64,000 nucleotides of DNA. Origin: Glaciecola sp964621345. GTDB lineage: Bacteria; Pseudomonadota; Gammaproteobacteria; Enterobacterales; Alteromonadaceae. Shown piece after piece: positions 53,039 to 62,008 of the stretch. The notes below the pieces were generated by a model. It was not told where the DNA came from and did not search any database. It saw only the letters and a program-made list of their open reading frames with translations. The first letter of the stretch is position 1. Every line of letters begins with the position of its first letter. The position numbers were made by a program, and so were the translations under genes. The stretch is from positions 1-64,000 of the forward strand of contig CAZUON010000004.1 of NCBI GenBank assembly GCA_964621345.1, in the 5' to 3' direction.

Positions 53039-54001
53039 TTAAAAAACACCTGCAGCTTTGAACAACTGTAAGTGAACTTCAACTAATGCATCGATATCTC
53101 GCTGATACCCACCACCGATTACTGCCGCAACGGGTAGTCCGTGTTTTATACAGCTCTCAAATACATGTTTATCGCGGGTAAGGACTGCTTCGGTCGTAAT
53201 ATTCAGATGTCCCAGGTCATCGTTCTCATGAATGTCGACTCCTGCGTCATAAATTACGGCGTCGGGTTGGGCGTAATTTATAGCCATCGATAAAGCTTGT
53301 TCGACGGTCACAAGATATTCATCATCTCCCGTCCCTTTTGCAATGGGAAAATCTAAATCTGATTGTTGTTTACGATGCGGAAAGTTCTTTTCACCGTGCA
53401 GCGAAACAGTATAAATTGCTGGGTTGTTTGCAGCCAGTTTCGCCGTTCCATCGCCTTGATGCACATCACAATCAAAAATCAGAACTTTATCGATATTGTT
53501 GTTTTCAAGCATGCGTAGTGCCGCTAAATACAAGTCGTTTACCATGCAAAAGCCCGAGCCATAGTTCGCAAAAGCATGATGATAACCGCCGGTTAAATTG
53601 AGCGCTTTACCGTAGTTTAAAGCTAATTCAGCGGTAAGTACTGTACCAGCGGCAGCGGTCAAGGTGCGTTGGATAAGTTGTTCAGACCACGGAAAGCCGA
53701 TTCTACGCATGGCTTTGTGATCTAAGGTTCCTGAGCTCAGTTGTTGTATGTAATCAGGGTCGTAAACGCGTTCTATCGCCGCTAATGAAAGAGGTTCTGG
53801 TTGATGAAATGCACTATCTGGAACGCCGCGTTGCTTTAGCTCATCTCGAATTCCTTGATACTTTTCGATTGGAAACCGGTGTCGATGGGGCAATGACAAT
53901 TGACTGTATATTGGATGAAATACGAGTGGGACGTGTTCTGTTTTTTCAGCCATAAAAGGTTGTACGTAATTTTTTGCCGATGTAGGCACATCACGCTCCA
54001 T
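53039..54001 (-). CDS. histone deacetylase family protein
   Basis: 320-residue zinc-dependent arginase/deacetylase-fold enzyme. Active-site histidine pair in TGGYHHAFANYG, zinc ligands in FDCDVHQGDGT and in YDAGVDIHENDDLG, and the glycine-rich loop VIGGGYQRD. Bacterial members deacetylate acetylpolyamines or other acetylated small molecules; some act on proteins. ATG 54001 has no clear Shine-Dalgarno, and Met17 (MAEKTEHVPL) is an alternative start. Divergent from the exopolysaccharide locus, and unlikely to be part of it. Confidence 0.92.
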   Translation of the reverse strand: MERDVPTSAKNYVQPFMAEKTEHVPLVFHPIYSQLSLPHRHRFPIEKYQGIRDELKQRGVPDSAFHQPEPLSLAAIERVYDPDYIQQLSSGTLDHKAMRRIGFPWSEQLIQRTLTAAAGTVLTAELALNYGKALNLTGGYHHAFANYGSGFCMVNDLYLAALRMLENNNIDKVLIFDCDVHQGDGTAKLAANNPAIYTVSLHGEKNFPHRKQQSDLDFPIAKGTGDDEYLVTVEQALSMAINYAQPDAVIYDAGVDIHENDDLGHLNITTEAVLTRDKHVFESCIKHGLPVAAVIGGGYQRDIDALVEVHLQLFKAAGVF

Positions 54002-54127
54002 ATTAGGAGTTTGTTAATTAGTCATGTTGTGTTTACTAAACATTCACATACTTGGATTAGTCATTGATCGCAATTTCATCGATTTCATAGTTATAATATT
54101 CGCTAATCCTTTGTTTTAATTGGAACA

Positions 54128-54173
54128 GAGCATGAAATGCTCATTGTTTAATCGAAAGCATATGAGGTATACT
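54128..54173 (+). promoter_or_regulatory. promoter and adjacent operator of the exopolysaccharide operon
   Basis: TTGTTT (54144-54149), 18-bp spacer, TATACT (54168-54173), predicted start near 54180. Abutting the -35 box is a perfect inverted repeat, GAGCAT-GAA-ATGCTC (54128-54142), in the position of an activator or repressor site. The leader to the first gene is about 69 nt. Confidence 0.55.
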
Positions 54174-54248
54174 TTATCAATGCCATACTCGCAAAGTATT
54201 TTGGCTAGTGGACTCAACCCTACAATAATACAATAAGAAAGGATATCT

Positions 54249-55460
54249 ATGAGGTTACTCCTTGGTGCATGTGCGGTCAGTTTATTGCTGAGCCCCTACT
54301 CAGTCACCGCACAACAGTTTGACGAGGCTGCGAACTTTCCTGTCGGCAGTTTTGATGTAACGCCTACCGTAGATATAGGACTAGTCTACGATGACAATGT
54401 TACTCGTGCCGATACCGATACCATAAGTAGCTGGTCGCGTATCATATCGCCTAATATTACTATTGAAAATAGTCAAGGGGCTAGTCAATTTACACTCGCT
54501 TATAGACTTCGAAATCAGAGCTACTTTAGTAGCTCTGTAGATAACTACACCGACCACTTTTTGCTAGCACAAGCGGACATGGAGCTTAATTCCAGAAATC
54601 GTTTAGTTGCAACTCTTAACTTTGAGGATGGTCACGATGACAGGGGTAGCAACTTCTCTATTGGTGGGGGTGATTTATTAACCGAGCCTGATACATATAA
54701 ACAATCTGAAATAGACTTTTTATACTCTTACGGCGCGTTTAACGCTGAAGGCCGCTTAGACCTCAACTTCGATTTTAGAACTGTGGATTACGATATCAAT
54801 ACCCCAGAATATCGTGCGCGTGACCGTGAACTGACGAGGCTAGGTGGTACTTTTTATTACCGAATCGGTGCAGTTACCGACGCTGTTTTTGAAGCTCGGT
54901 ATACACGAGTTGAATATCAATTCGCAGAAGTTGAACTTAATCCACTAGATAGTGACGAAATATCTTATTTAGTAGGTATTGAGTGGAAAGCCACCGCACA
55001 AACTGCTGGTACCGTAAAGTTTGGTTATCAGGAAAAAGATTTTGATTCTCGTTTGCGTCAAGATTTTACAGGTTTCGATTGGGAAATCGGAGTAGAGTGG
55101 GAGCCAGTCGACTACTCTCGATTTGAATTCTTAACGAGCTCTGGTACTAATGAAACAAACGGAGAAGGTAACTTCATACGTGATAACTCGTATTCGATAA
55201 AATGGAACCATGATTGGCTTGAGCGTTTGCGCACTATCGTTAAGGTTAGCCTAAATAAAGACACTTATGAAGGCTTAGTGGGCCAGGGCTTTGATACCCG
55301 AAAGGACGACAATAAACAGCTAAGAGCATCCGCTTTTTACCAGTTTAGACGTTGGCTTAATTTTGAAGTTGGTTATATTTATGAAGAGCGTGACAGTAAT
55401 CGCGACTTCATCGATTTTGACCGTAATCAGTTTATTATCAACGCGCTTGTGACCTTGTAA
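54249..55460 (+). CDS. outer-membrane beta-barrel protein of the exopolysaccharide locus
   Basis: 403 residues with a signal peptide (1-21, ending VTA before QQFDEA) and about 18 alternating amphipathic strands. It ends in a short strand NQFIINALVTL typical of barrel C-termini, though with Leu rather than Phe last. The early motif DVTPTVDIGLVYDDNVTRA is typical of BBP2-type barrels from exopolysaccharide clusters. It precedes a short OPX protein lacking its own outer-membrane segment, so it probably provides the outer-membrane exit channel. Ribosome site AAAGGA. Confidence 0.85.
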   Translation: MRLLLGACAVSLLLSPYSVTAQQFDEAANFPVGSFDVTPTVDIGLVYDDNVTRADTDTISSWSRIISPNITIENSQGASQFTLAYRLRNQSYFSSSVDNYTDHFLLAQADMELNSRNRLVATLNFEDGHDDRGSNFSIGGGDLLTEPDTYKQSEIDFLYSYGAFNAEGRLDLNFDFRTVDYDINTPEYRARDRELTRLGGTFYYRIGAVTDAVFEARYTRVEYQFAEVELNPLDSDEISYLVGIEWKATAQTAGTVKFGYQEKDFDSRLRQDFTGFDWEIGVEWEPVDYSRFEFLTSSGTNETNGEGNFIRDNSYSIKWNHDWLERLRTIVKVSLNKDTYEGLVGQGFDTRKDDNKQLRASAFYQFRRWLNFEVGYIYEERDSNRDFIDFDRNQFIINALVTL

Positions 55461-55545
55461 TAAAAACATTGTGAAGAGCATTTTGCATTCCATACTTGCT
55501 CATTAGCGCTGAATTTATTTTATGTAAATGTGAAGGTAAACCATA

Positions 55546-56112
55546 TTGAAATCATTATTTGGCGCATGGCAAAGCAAAATAAAAACACTTGTATTGTTGT
55601 TAATGCTGCTGCCTATGTTGTTTATTTCAAGCGTTCAGGCGCAATCTATTGAGAGTCAATACGCACTAGGCAGTGGTGATGTAATCAAAATCACCGTGTT
55701 TGGGCAAAACGACTTATCTCTTGAGACTCGTTTGTCTAATGTTGGGGTTATTCGCTATCCCTTTTTAGGTGATATTACCCTCGTAGGAAAAACCGTTGCC
55801 GAGATTGAGCGCTTGATTGACCAAGGCTTGAGAGGCGATTACTTAGTGGATCCTTCGGTGTCCGTTACCGTAGTTGAGTATCGTCCATTCTTTATTGACG
55901 GTGAGGTAGCAAAGCCAGGTGGTTATCCTTACCAACCCGGTTTGACGGTTGCAAAAGCCGCGGCTGTAGCGGGCGGATACACCGAACGCGCATCCAAAAG
56001 TGTTGTCACCATACTACGTAGCGTTACGGGTACTGAGGTTTCTATTGAAGCTGCCCCACAAGAAATAGTGATGCCGGGCGATATTATAAATGTTCCGCAA
56101 CGTTTCTTTTAA
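55546..56112 (+). CDS. short polysaccharide export protein (OPX, Wza-like)
   Basis: 188 residues, start TTG with AAGG upstream. Signal peptide of about 33 residues (LLMLLPMLFISSVQA then QS). A Poly_export domain (about 38-115, YALGSGDVIKITVFGQNDLS) and one SLBB domain (about 118-180, FFIDGEVAKPGGYPYQPGLTV). There is no lipobox cysteine and none of the C-terminal helix that forms the outer-membrane pore of E. coli Wza. It therefore belongs to the short OPX class that works with a separate barrel, here the preceding gene. Confidence 0.92.
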   Translation: MKSLFGAWQSKIKTLVLLLMLLPMLFISSVQAQSIESQYALGSGDVIKITVFGQNDLSLETRLSNVGVIRYPFLGDITLVGKTVAEIERLIDQGLRGDYLVDPSVSVTVVEYRPFFIDGEVAKPGGYPYQPGLTVAKAAAVAGGYTERASKSVVTILRSVTGTEVSIEAAPQEIVMPGDIINVPQRFF

Positions 56113-56123
56113 TCGGGTCCTCA

Positions 56124-58370
56124 ATGACAAATAATCAAGTAAGTTCAATAGATGGCAAAGCCGATGAAATCGAGTTTATTGACCTAAGTCACTACTTTAA
56201 GGTTATCAAGCGTGCTATGTGGAGAATACTGGCACTCTCTCTTGCGCTAACTACGCTTGTAGCTCTCATTTCCTTAACCCTCACGCCGCAGTACTCTGCA
56301 AAAGTATCTATCTTAATTGCGGCTGAGCAAAGCAATGTCCTTTCGATAAACGAAGTATATGGGTTAGATTCAAATAGGCGTGGATACTTTGAAACGCAGT
56401 ATGAAATCTTACGCTCAAGACAAATTGCTGCCCGCGTAGTCGACAGATTGAATTTGCAAGACAATGAATACTTCAACAGTGATATCCAACAGGAGGAGCA
56501 GCAGAGCAGTAGTTGGTGGGACGACACGAAAACTGCAATAAAGTCTTCCTTACCATTTTTGCCTCAAGAAGAGGTAGTCGAGGAAACAGAAGACGAGGTA
56601 GCTCAAAGAAGGCGAGAGTACGCCATCATGCTGTTAATGGACAGAACACAAATTTTGCCCATGTATCATACGCAAGTGGTCGAAATTGCAGTGCAAACAC
56701 CGAACGCAAAACTTAGCGCCGATTTGGCAAATAATATCGCTGATGTATACATTGAAAACTATTTAGTTGCGAAATTGGAAATGACGGAAAAAGCAACTAA
56801 ATGGCTAAACGAGAGTTTGCAAGGTTTGCGCGCAAATTTGGACGAGTCAGAACGAAAACTCGCAGAATTTGATGAATCAAAACAATTAGTTAATATCAAT
56901 GGAGTGGGTAGTTTAGCTTCAGATGAACTGCAACAATTAAGCGATCAATTGATCGAGGCGCAAGTTGCTTTAAAACGTAACCAAGCGATTTATGAGCAAG
57001 TTAACCAACAAGGTTTGTCGGAAACAGAGCTCGCCTCGGTACCAGAAGTGCTCAATCATCCCTCTATTCAATCGATAAAAACTGAGGAGGTACTTGCACA
57101 AAGTAAGGTTTCTGAATTACGTGAAGTATATGGTCCTAAGCACCCCGTAATGATCGCAGCGAATGCGGAATTATCGTCAATACAACTTAGTTTGACTCAG
57201 CAAATTGGTCGCTTGGTATCGGGCATTACTAGCGAATATCGGTCTACTGAAGCAAAGGTTAAAGCCTTACAAAAAGATTTCTCTGAGGCTCGTGCAGATT
57301 TCAGAGCCCTTTCGAGTCTTGAGAACCAGCGCAAAGCAATGCAGCGGGATTTAGATATTAATCAACAATTGTATGATTCGTTTTTTACGCGGTTGAAAGA
57401 GACCGATCAACTTGACGGGTTTGAATCAACTCATGCCAGAATTTTGGATGAAGCTAAGCCACCTCTGTATGCGTCTGCTCCGCAGAAAAGGCTCATAGTA
57501 ATGATTGCGTTTGTGTTGAGTATGGGCTTAGGGGTAACGCTTGCTTTAGTACTTGATGCAATTAACAGTGGTATTCGCTCATCAGAAGATGTTGAGCGAA
57601 AACTTGCACAACGAATGTTAGGCATCATTCCATGGCAAGTACACCGCAAAAAACACGACTTATCGTTAAGACACTATTTTGATCCAAAACAGCATATGTT
57701 CAGCGAAGCCGTTAGAACGTTACGTACTGGGTTGCAATTACTAAATTTAGACAGGCTTTCGCAAACTATCTTGGTGACTTCCAGTGTGCCAGAAGAGGGC
57801 AAAAGTACAGTCTCTATAAACTTAGCGTTTGCGTTAGGGCAATTAGAAAAAGTATTACTCATTGATACCGATTTACGCCGCCCAACTATTGCAAAACAGT
57901 TTTCTTTACCAGGCTTTCAGCCGGGGGTATCGAATGTAGTGTCAGGTAGTCATAGTCTTGAAGAGTGCATCGTTACCGACGAAGAGTCGAACATTGATAT
58001 TTTATGTGCGGGTACGCTTCCCCCTAACCCTCAAGAGTTGTTAGCGTCCAATAAATTTGCAGAGCTCATGCAAGAACTGCGTAAAAACTATACCCACATT
58101 ATTATCGACAGCGCACCAACGCTAGCGGTGAGCGATGCTATCATTGTGTCAAAGCAATGTGATTCACTGGTGTATGTTGTGCGAGCGGATCATACAAGCG
58201 ACAAAACGATTAAAAACGGTCTAAGTCGCTACATAGAAATCGGTCAGCGAATAGATGGTATTGTGCTTAATCAGGTAGATATCAAAAAAGCGAATCACAG
58301 AGATAGCTATTCTGGTTATTATGACCAATATGGTTATAACAATTATCAAAACAGTGATAACAAATCTTGA
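56124..58370 (+). CDS. polysaccharide co-polymerase with tyrosine autokinase (Wzc-like)
   Basis: 748 residues. N-terminal Wzz domain (about 15-120) with a first membrane helix (33-53), a large periplasmic coiled-coil part (about 200-420), the second membrane helix (about 450-470), then the BY-kinase domain. The Walker A-prime is SSVPEEGKSTVSIN, Walker A'' is VLLIDTDLRRP, and Walker B is HIIIDSAPTLAVSD. The C-terminus is a tyrosine cluster (DSYSGYYDQYGYNNYQ). It regulates chain length and export together with the OPX protein and is dephosphorylated by the next gene product. Stop overlaps the next start (TTGA). Confidence 0.94.
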   Translation: MTNNQVSSIDGKADEIEFIDLSHYFKVIKRAMWRILALSLALTTLVALISLTLTPQYSAKVSILIAAEQSNVLSINEVYGLDSNRRGYFETQYEILRSRQIAARVVDRLNLQDNEYFNSDIQQEEQQSSSWWDDTKTAIKSSLPFLPQEEVVEETEDEVAQRRREYAIMLLMDRTQILPMYHTQVVEIAVQTPNAKLSADLANNIADVYIENYLVAKLEMTEKATKWLNESLQGLRANLDESERKLAEFDESKQLVNINGVGSLASDELQQLSDQLIEAQVALKRNQAIYEQVNQQGLSETELASVPEVLNHPSIQSIKTEEVLAQSKVSELREVYGPKHPVMIAANAELSSIQLSLTQQIGRLVSGITSEYRSTEAKVKALQKDFSEARADFRALSSLENQRKAMQRDLDINQQLYDSFFTRLKETDQLDGFESTHARILDEAKPPLYASAPQKRLIVMIAFVLSMGLGVTLALVLDAINSGIRSSEDVERKLAQRMLGIIPWQVHRKKHDLSLRHYFDPKQHMFSEAVRTLRTGLQLLNLDRLSQTILVTSSVPEEGKSTVSINLAFALGQLEKVLLIDTDLRRPTIAKQFSLPGFQPGVSNVVSGSHSLEECIVTDEESNIDILCAGTLPPNPQELLASNKFAELMQELRKNYTHIIIDSAPTLAVSDAIIVSKQCDSLVYVVRADHTSDKTIKNGLSRYIEIGQRIDGIVLNQVDIKKANHRDSYSGYYDQYGYNNYQNSDNKS

Positions 58371-59095
58371 TTGATTTACATAGCCATATCCTTCCGGCAA
58401 TTGATGATGGTGCCAGAACCATGGAAGACACGCTTGAACTAGCCTATCAGGCCATGGAACAAGGTGTGACGCACATGGTCTGTACTCCCCATATTCACCC
58501 TCGAGTATTTGACAACAACCTAGAATCTATTGTTGAGAGCTTCACGCAAACGAACGCTAATTTTAAAAGCTCAGGAATTGAATTAAAGCTTAGCTATGCA
58601 TGCGAGGTGCGGTTAAGTGTTGAAATAAGTCATTGGATTAAGCAAAAAAAGCTCCCTTTTTTAGGGCAATGGGAAGACAAAGCAGCGCTGCTGTTAGAGC
58701 TGCCTCATAGCCATATTCCTGTGGGGGCTGATACGCTAATTAAGTGGTTGTTGAAACACGGCGTACAACCTGTCATTCCTCACCCTGAACGCAATCGAGA
58801 CATTATTGCTGATTATAGTAAAGTAAAGTGGTTGAAAAATCAGGGGGCGATTTTTCAGGTGACCGCGGGTGCGTTTTTGGGTGGTTTTGGTCAGGCGGTT
58901 GAGAATATAGCGTGGCAGCTCTTAAGTGATGACTTAGTAACATATGTCGCTTCAGATATGCACAACATTTCAAAACGGCCAAACCTGATGGGTGATGCTT
59001 ACAAGCTGATTACAGAGCGAAACGGAGAGGGGGTAGCTAAAGCTATCTTCTACACCGCACCTGAGCACATTACGCAACATACGGTATGGCATTAA
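58367..59095 (+). CDS. CpsB/YwqE-type tyrosine-protein phosphatase (PHP family)
   Basis: 242 residues, start TTG overlapping the kinase stop. PHP-family metal ligands: DLHSHILPAIDDG at the N-terminus, CTPHIHPRV, PVIPHPERNRD and ASDMHN. It dephosphorylates the tyrosine cluster of the preceding BY-kinase, cycling the export machine. This CpsB type is best known from Gram-positives; proteobacteria with Wzc usually carry the unrelated Wzb, but marine gammaproteobacteria often have this type. Confidence 0.92.
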   Translation: MIDLHSHILPAIDDGARTMEDTLELAYQAMEQGVTHMVCTPHIHPRVFDNNLESIVESFTQTNANFKSSGIELKLSYACEVRLSVEISHWIKQKKLPFLGQWEDKAALLLELPHSHIPVGADTLIKWLLKHGVQPVIPHPERNRDIIADYSKVKWLKNQGAIFQVTAGAFLGGFGQAVENIAWQLLSDDLVTYVASDMHNISKRPNLMGDAYKLITERNGEGVAKAIFYTAPEHITQHTVWH

Positions 59096-59817
59096 TTATG
59101 CGAACAAACTTTGCACCCACACACTTATTAAAAGAATGGTTTACTAAAGAACGTGCATTTTGCTTACTCGTAATGGCGATATGTATATTCGGTTTTTTTA
59201 ACGCGTTTCGTTTTGCAGCGGCCTCCCTGGATTATTATACGGTTAGAAATATACTCGCGAATTGGAAAAACGACAATCAAGTAACGCAAGAGCAGTTCAT
59301 TCGCGCACGCGAAACAATCGACAATGCGATGTTTTGGCATTCCTCCCACCCCCTTTACAGAGATTTGTCGGGTGAGGTGCAAGAGTGGGGCGTATTGCAA
59401 GCTCATTTATCACAAGAGTCACTATTAGCGGTAAAAGATGACTATATTCAAGCAACAAAAATGAGACCTAGTTGGCCTGTAACATGGGCATCGTTGGCAA
59501 TTGTTAAGTGGCGCCTACAAGAGTTTGATGAAGAAATGTTAACTTATTTAAATGCGGCTGATAAGTTAGGTGACCGCACACCTGAGGTTCATGTTTTGTT
59601 TTCACAGTTGGGTTTAGCCTTATATCAAGCCAATCATCCGTTTTACCGAAATATCGCTGCACAGACTCCAGAGCGCGTAATATTTGGGCTTAGGCACACG
59701 CGTAGTCGAGGACAAGTTCTTGCCGCAATAAAGCAACATGACGCATTTGATACCGCTTGTAACTGGTCGCGAGCTGACGATAGCGATGTGTATGAAAAAA
59801 TTCTTAGGTGCGAATAA
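59086..59817 (+). CDS. VpsP-like polysaccharide biosynthesis protein
   Basis: 243 residues. One membrane segment near the N-terminus (about 25-47), then a periplasmic TPR-like helical domain (about 60-200; TIDNAMFWHSSHPLYRDLSGEVQEW, TWASLAIVKWRLQEFDEE). Layout and position match the VpsP family found in vibrio polysaccharide clusters; its exact role is not known. ATG 59086 overlaps the phosphatase gene by 10 bp, and ATG 59098 just after its stop is an alternative start. Convergent with the ligase-like gene, one base between the stops. Confidence 0.7.
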   Translation: MALIMRTNFAPTHLLKEWFTKERAFCLLVMAICIFGFFNAFRFAAASLDYYTVRNILANWKNDNQVTQEQFIRARETIDNAMFWHSSHPLYRDLSGEVQEWGVLQAHLSQESLLAVKDDYIQATKMRPSWPVTWASLAIVKWRLQEFDEEMLTYLNAADKLGDRTPEVHVLFSQLGLALYQANHPFYRNIAAQTPERVIFGLRHTRSRGQVLAAIKQHDAFDTACNWSRADDSDVYEKILRCE

Positions 59818-59818
59818 G

Positions 59819-61216
59819 TTAGCGCGATAATACCTGTTTAGGATGTTTGCGTTTCAATTTAAGACTATTTGATATCATCGCCAGCCCAATAAACACAACA
59901 AAATAACTTGCATTGGCAAAGGCCTGCAGGGGAAAGTCTACAGTCATATGTATGCACATACCTAATGTTGCAACCGCGACGGCAAACGATGTGCCCTTGA
60001 AGATTGAATTATGCCTTTTGTACATAGCTCGGAAGGCTTTGTAAAAAGTGAACAGTAAGATAACTAGCAGAACAAAGGCACCCGCAAGGCCAAACTCAAT
60101 TGCAAACTGCAAATACTCATTGTGCGCATGATCATAAAATTGATTGAGCTCTAAGTCTTGATAGCTCGGGAATATGCTATAAAAACTTCCCCCTCCAGAA
60201 CCAAAAATTGGAAAATCCTGAATGATCGGAAAGGCGTCTCGTATGACTTCATCCCTAGTTTCATGATCTAAACTGGTTTGAGCCAGGCGCTCTTTGACGC
60301 GTGCAAGTCCAAAGTAAGCACTAACTATAACTAAGTCGATAATAAACATACTCACAACAAAGATAAATAACGCATTACTTCGATTTCGGATTAACACTAA
60401 GGAGATGAGACCAATAATAGCCACCGATGCAAAAAATGCTGCGTTACCCATGCGAGAGCGTGACATAACTAAAGCAATTACCATAATCGCCAGACAAATA
60501 CGAATAATGGTCTTGCTGCCTAGCATGGTATTGGCCATTGAACGAAGTTTATCTTTACCAGATAGCATATTGTCTCTTTCAAGTGCTGAAACAATCAGTC
60601 CAATACCTGCTGCTAAACTTAGCATCAAGAAGTTTGCGTAGTGGTTTTTATAGACAAAGCTACCCGTGGCGACTTCTTTTACTGGAAGTTGGAAAACAAG
60701 GCTCTTTTCGATGCCAAGCAGAACCTCAAATGAACCATAGAGGGCTTGAAAAGTACCGCTCGCAAGCATGGTCATTAGTAGTAAACGGATTTTTTGCTCA
60801 CTGTTTACTAGCTGCATGGTAAGGACAAGTAAACAAAATAGGCTTAATAGTTTGATAAAGTTAATTGTGCTTTGGCCTGGATCGATCGATAAGTACAGGC
60901 TATCTGCGGCTGCTAACTGATACAGTTCAGACGAGCTTGGAGATAGAATGTCGACTATTATGGAAGGTAGTGGAATAATTTGTAAAAATGCGATGCCAAT
61001 GAATATTAGCCACAAGTAAATCATACTCATGTATGGCGCAACACCGATGTCTTTTTGCGAGCGAGACTTTAAAGCCACATAAAAGCTTAAGCAAAAAATA
61101 GCGATTTCAAACATGCTCCATGCCCAAGGTCTATTTGCACCTAAAGGTATAGGCAGTAAAAATAATATCCCTAGAAAGATATAAAACGGTATTCCATTAT
61201 GTTTTATAGACCGCAT
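59819..61216 (-). CDS. O-antigen ligase/polymerase family membrane protein
   Basis: 465 residues with about twelve membrane segments and the Wzy_C periplasmic loop (about 300-370). The functional region FGSGGGSFYSIFPSY and YDHAHNEYLQFAIEFG carries the HNxxL-like signature of O-antigen ligases and polysaccharide polymerases. In this locus it more likely polymerises exopolysaccharide repeat units than ligates O-antigen, but sequence alone does not decide. On the opposite strand to the export operon. Confidence 0.88.
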   Translation of the reverse strand: MRSIKHNGIPFYIFLGILFLLPIPLGANRPWAWSMFEIAIFCLSFYVALKSRSQKDIGVAPYMSMIYLWLIFIGIAFLQIIPLPSIIVDILSPSSSELYQLAAADSLYLSIDPGQSTINFIKLLSLFCLLVLTMQLVNSEQKIRLLLMTMLASGTFQALYGSFEVLLGIEKSLVFQLPVKEVATGSFVYKNHYANFLMLSLAAGIGLIVSALERDNMLSGKDKLRSMANTMLGSKTIIRICLAIMVIALVMSRSRMGNAAFFASVAIIGLISLVLIRNRSNALFIFVVSMFIIDLVIVSAYFGLARVKERLAQTSLDHETRDEVIRDAFPIIQDFPIFGSGGGSFYSIFPSYQDLELNQFYDHAHNEYLQFAIEFGLAGAFVLLVILLFTFYKAFRAMYKRHNSIFKGTSFAVAVATLGMCIHMTVDFPLQAFANASYFVVFIGLAMISNSLKLKRKHPKQVLSR

Positions 61217-61257
61217 ATGACGGGAGTAGCCTCTTCTTGTTAGTGTTGTGTTTGCAG

Positions 61258-61282
61258 AAAAAAGCCCCTAAATAAGGGGCTT
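61258..61282 (-). terminator. rho-independent terminator of the secreted-protein gene
   Basis: AAGCCCCT (61262-61269) and AGGGGCTT (61275-61282) with a 5-nt loop, followed on the minus strand by six T (61258-61263). It lies about 20 bp past the stop of the gene at 61303-61908 and insulates the ligase gene. Confidence 0.88.
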
Positions 61283-61302
61283 ATAATGACATACTAAAAC
61301 GT

Positions 61303-61908
61303 TTAGTTAGTTGATGCGGTGGTGTCTCCGCCACCCGAACCACCTGCGCCGACACCAGCGCCAACTGGAGGAACGTTAATACTAATATCATCACCTGCGG
61401 CCGGAGCATCGCTGACAATGGATGGGTCAGCACCTGCCTGAATAGCAGCAACTAGAATATCTTCGGGTGGAAGCACACCAGTGAGTGCGGCGCCATCGAA
61501 TATTTCCTGCGCATGATCCGGATACAAAGCCACACCCAAAGTGATTGTATGAACTACTTTTTCAGGCGATTGCTCAATTAATCTTTTTGTTACGTCAACC
61601 AAACTGTTGTTCGTACTCATGTGTTGGTAAAAATCATCAGCATGCTCAATGTCAAATGCTACTGCGCCTTTTGCTTTTCCACCTAACAAAGTATCCTCGT
61701 CACCAAGCGATGTTAAAATGGCATTGTTTATCGCCGCGTCTTTTTCAGCGCCCTGAAGGTGCTGCTCAACAATTCGCTGGTGCAGTTTGTGACCAGGCTG
61801 GTCTGAATTGCCGAAAAGGTTCTCTGTGTGTTTGATTTCTGCGCTTGTTATTGACACAAACATCATCAAACTCAGGCTTATAAACATTTTGCATTTCTGG
61901 AGTAACAT
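61303..61908 (-). CDS. small secreted protein with Gly-rich C-terminus
   Basis: 201 residues. Signal peptide 1-23 (FISLSLMMFVSITSA then EIKH). The mature part is acidic and mostly helical (SPEKVVHTITLGVALYPDHAQEIFDGAALTGVLPPEDILVAAIQAGADPSIVSDAPAAG), ending in a flexible GAGVGAGGSGGGDTTAS tail. I do not recognise the family. AAGGA precedes the ATG by 6 nt. It is a single-gene unit with its own palindromic promoter and strong terminator, between polysaccharide and c-di-GMP genes, so a matrix or surface role is a reasonable guess. Confidence 0.82.
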   Translation of the reverse strand: MLLQKCKMFISLSLMMFVSITSAEIKHTENLFGNSDQPGHKLHQRIVEQHLQGAEKDAAINNAILTSLGDEDTLLGGKAKGAVAFDIEHADDFYQHMSTNNSLVDVTKRLIEQSPEKVVHTITLGVALYPDHAQEIFDGAALTGVLPPEDILVAAIQAGADPSIVSDAPAAGDDISINVPPVGAGVGAGGSGGGDTTASTN

Positions 61909-61928
61909 ATCGAATCCTTTTTAATTGC

Positions 61929-61945
61929 TAGACACACTACGTCTA
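61929..61945 (-). repeat. leader inverted repeat
   Basis: TAGAC (61929-61933) and GTCTA (61941-61945) with a 7-base spacer lie at the very start of the predicted leader of the secreted-protein gene. They could form a 5' hairpin or be part of an operator. Confidence 0.35.
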
Positions 61946-61955
61946 ACGATTTTCT

Positions 61956-61990
61956 ATTTTACGATTTGTTCATAAGTTAATCAACTTATG
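61956..61990 (-). promoter_or_regulatory. sigma-70 promoter with palindromic operator over the -35
   Basis: Minus strand: TTGATT (61979-61984), 17-bp spacer, TAAAAT (61956-61961). The -35 sits inside a perfect palindrome with 8-bp arms, CATAAGTT/AACTTATG, and a 4-base centre (61971-61990). The predicted start near 61949 leaves a leader of about 40 nt. The layout suggests a repressor or class II activator site controlling the secreted-protein gene. Confidence 0.6.
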
Positions 61991-62008
61991 TTTCACCTGT
62001 TCAAGGGC

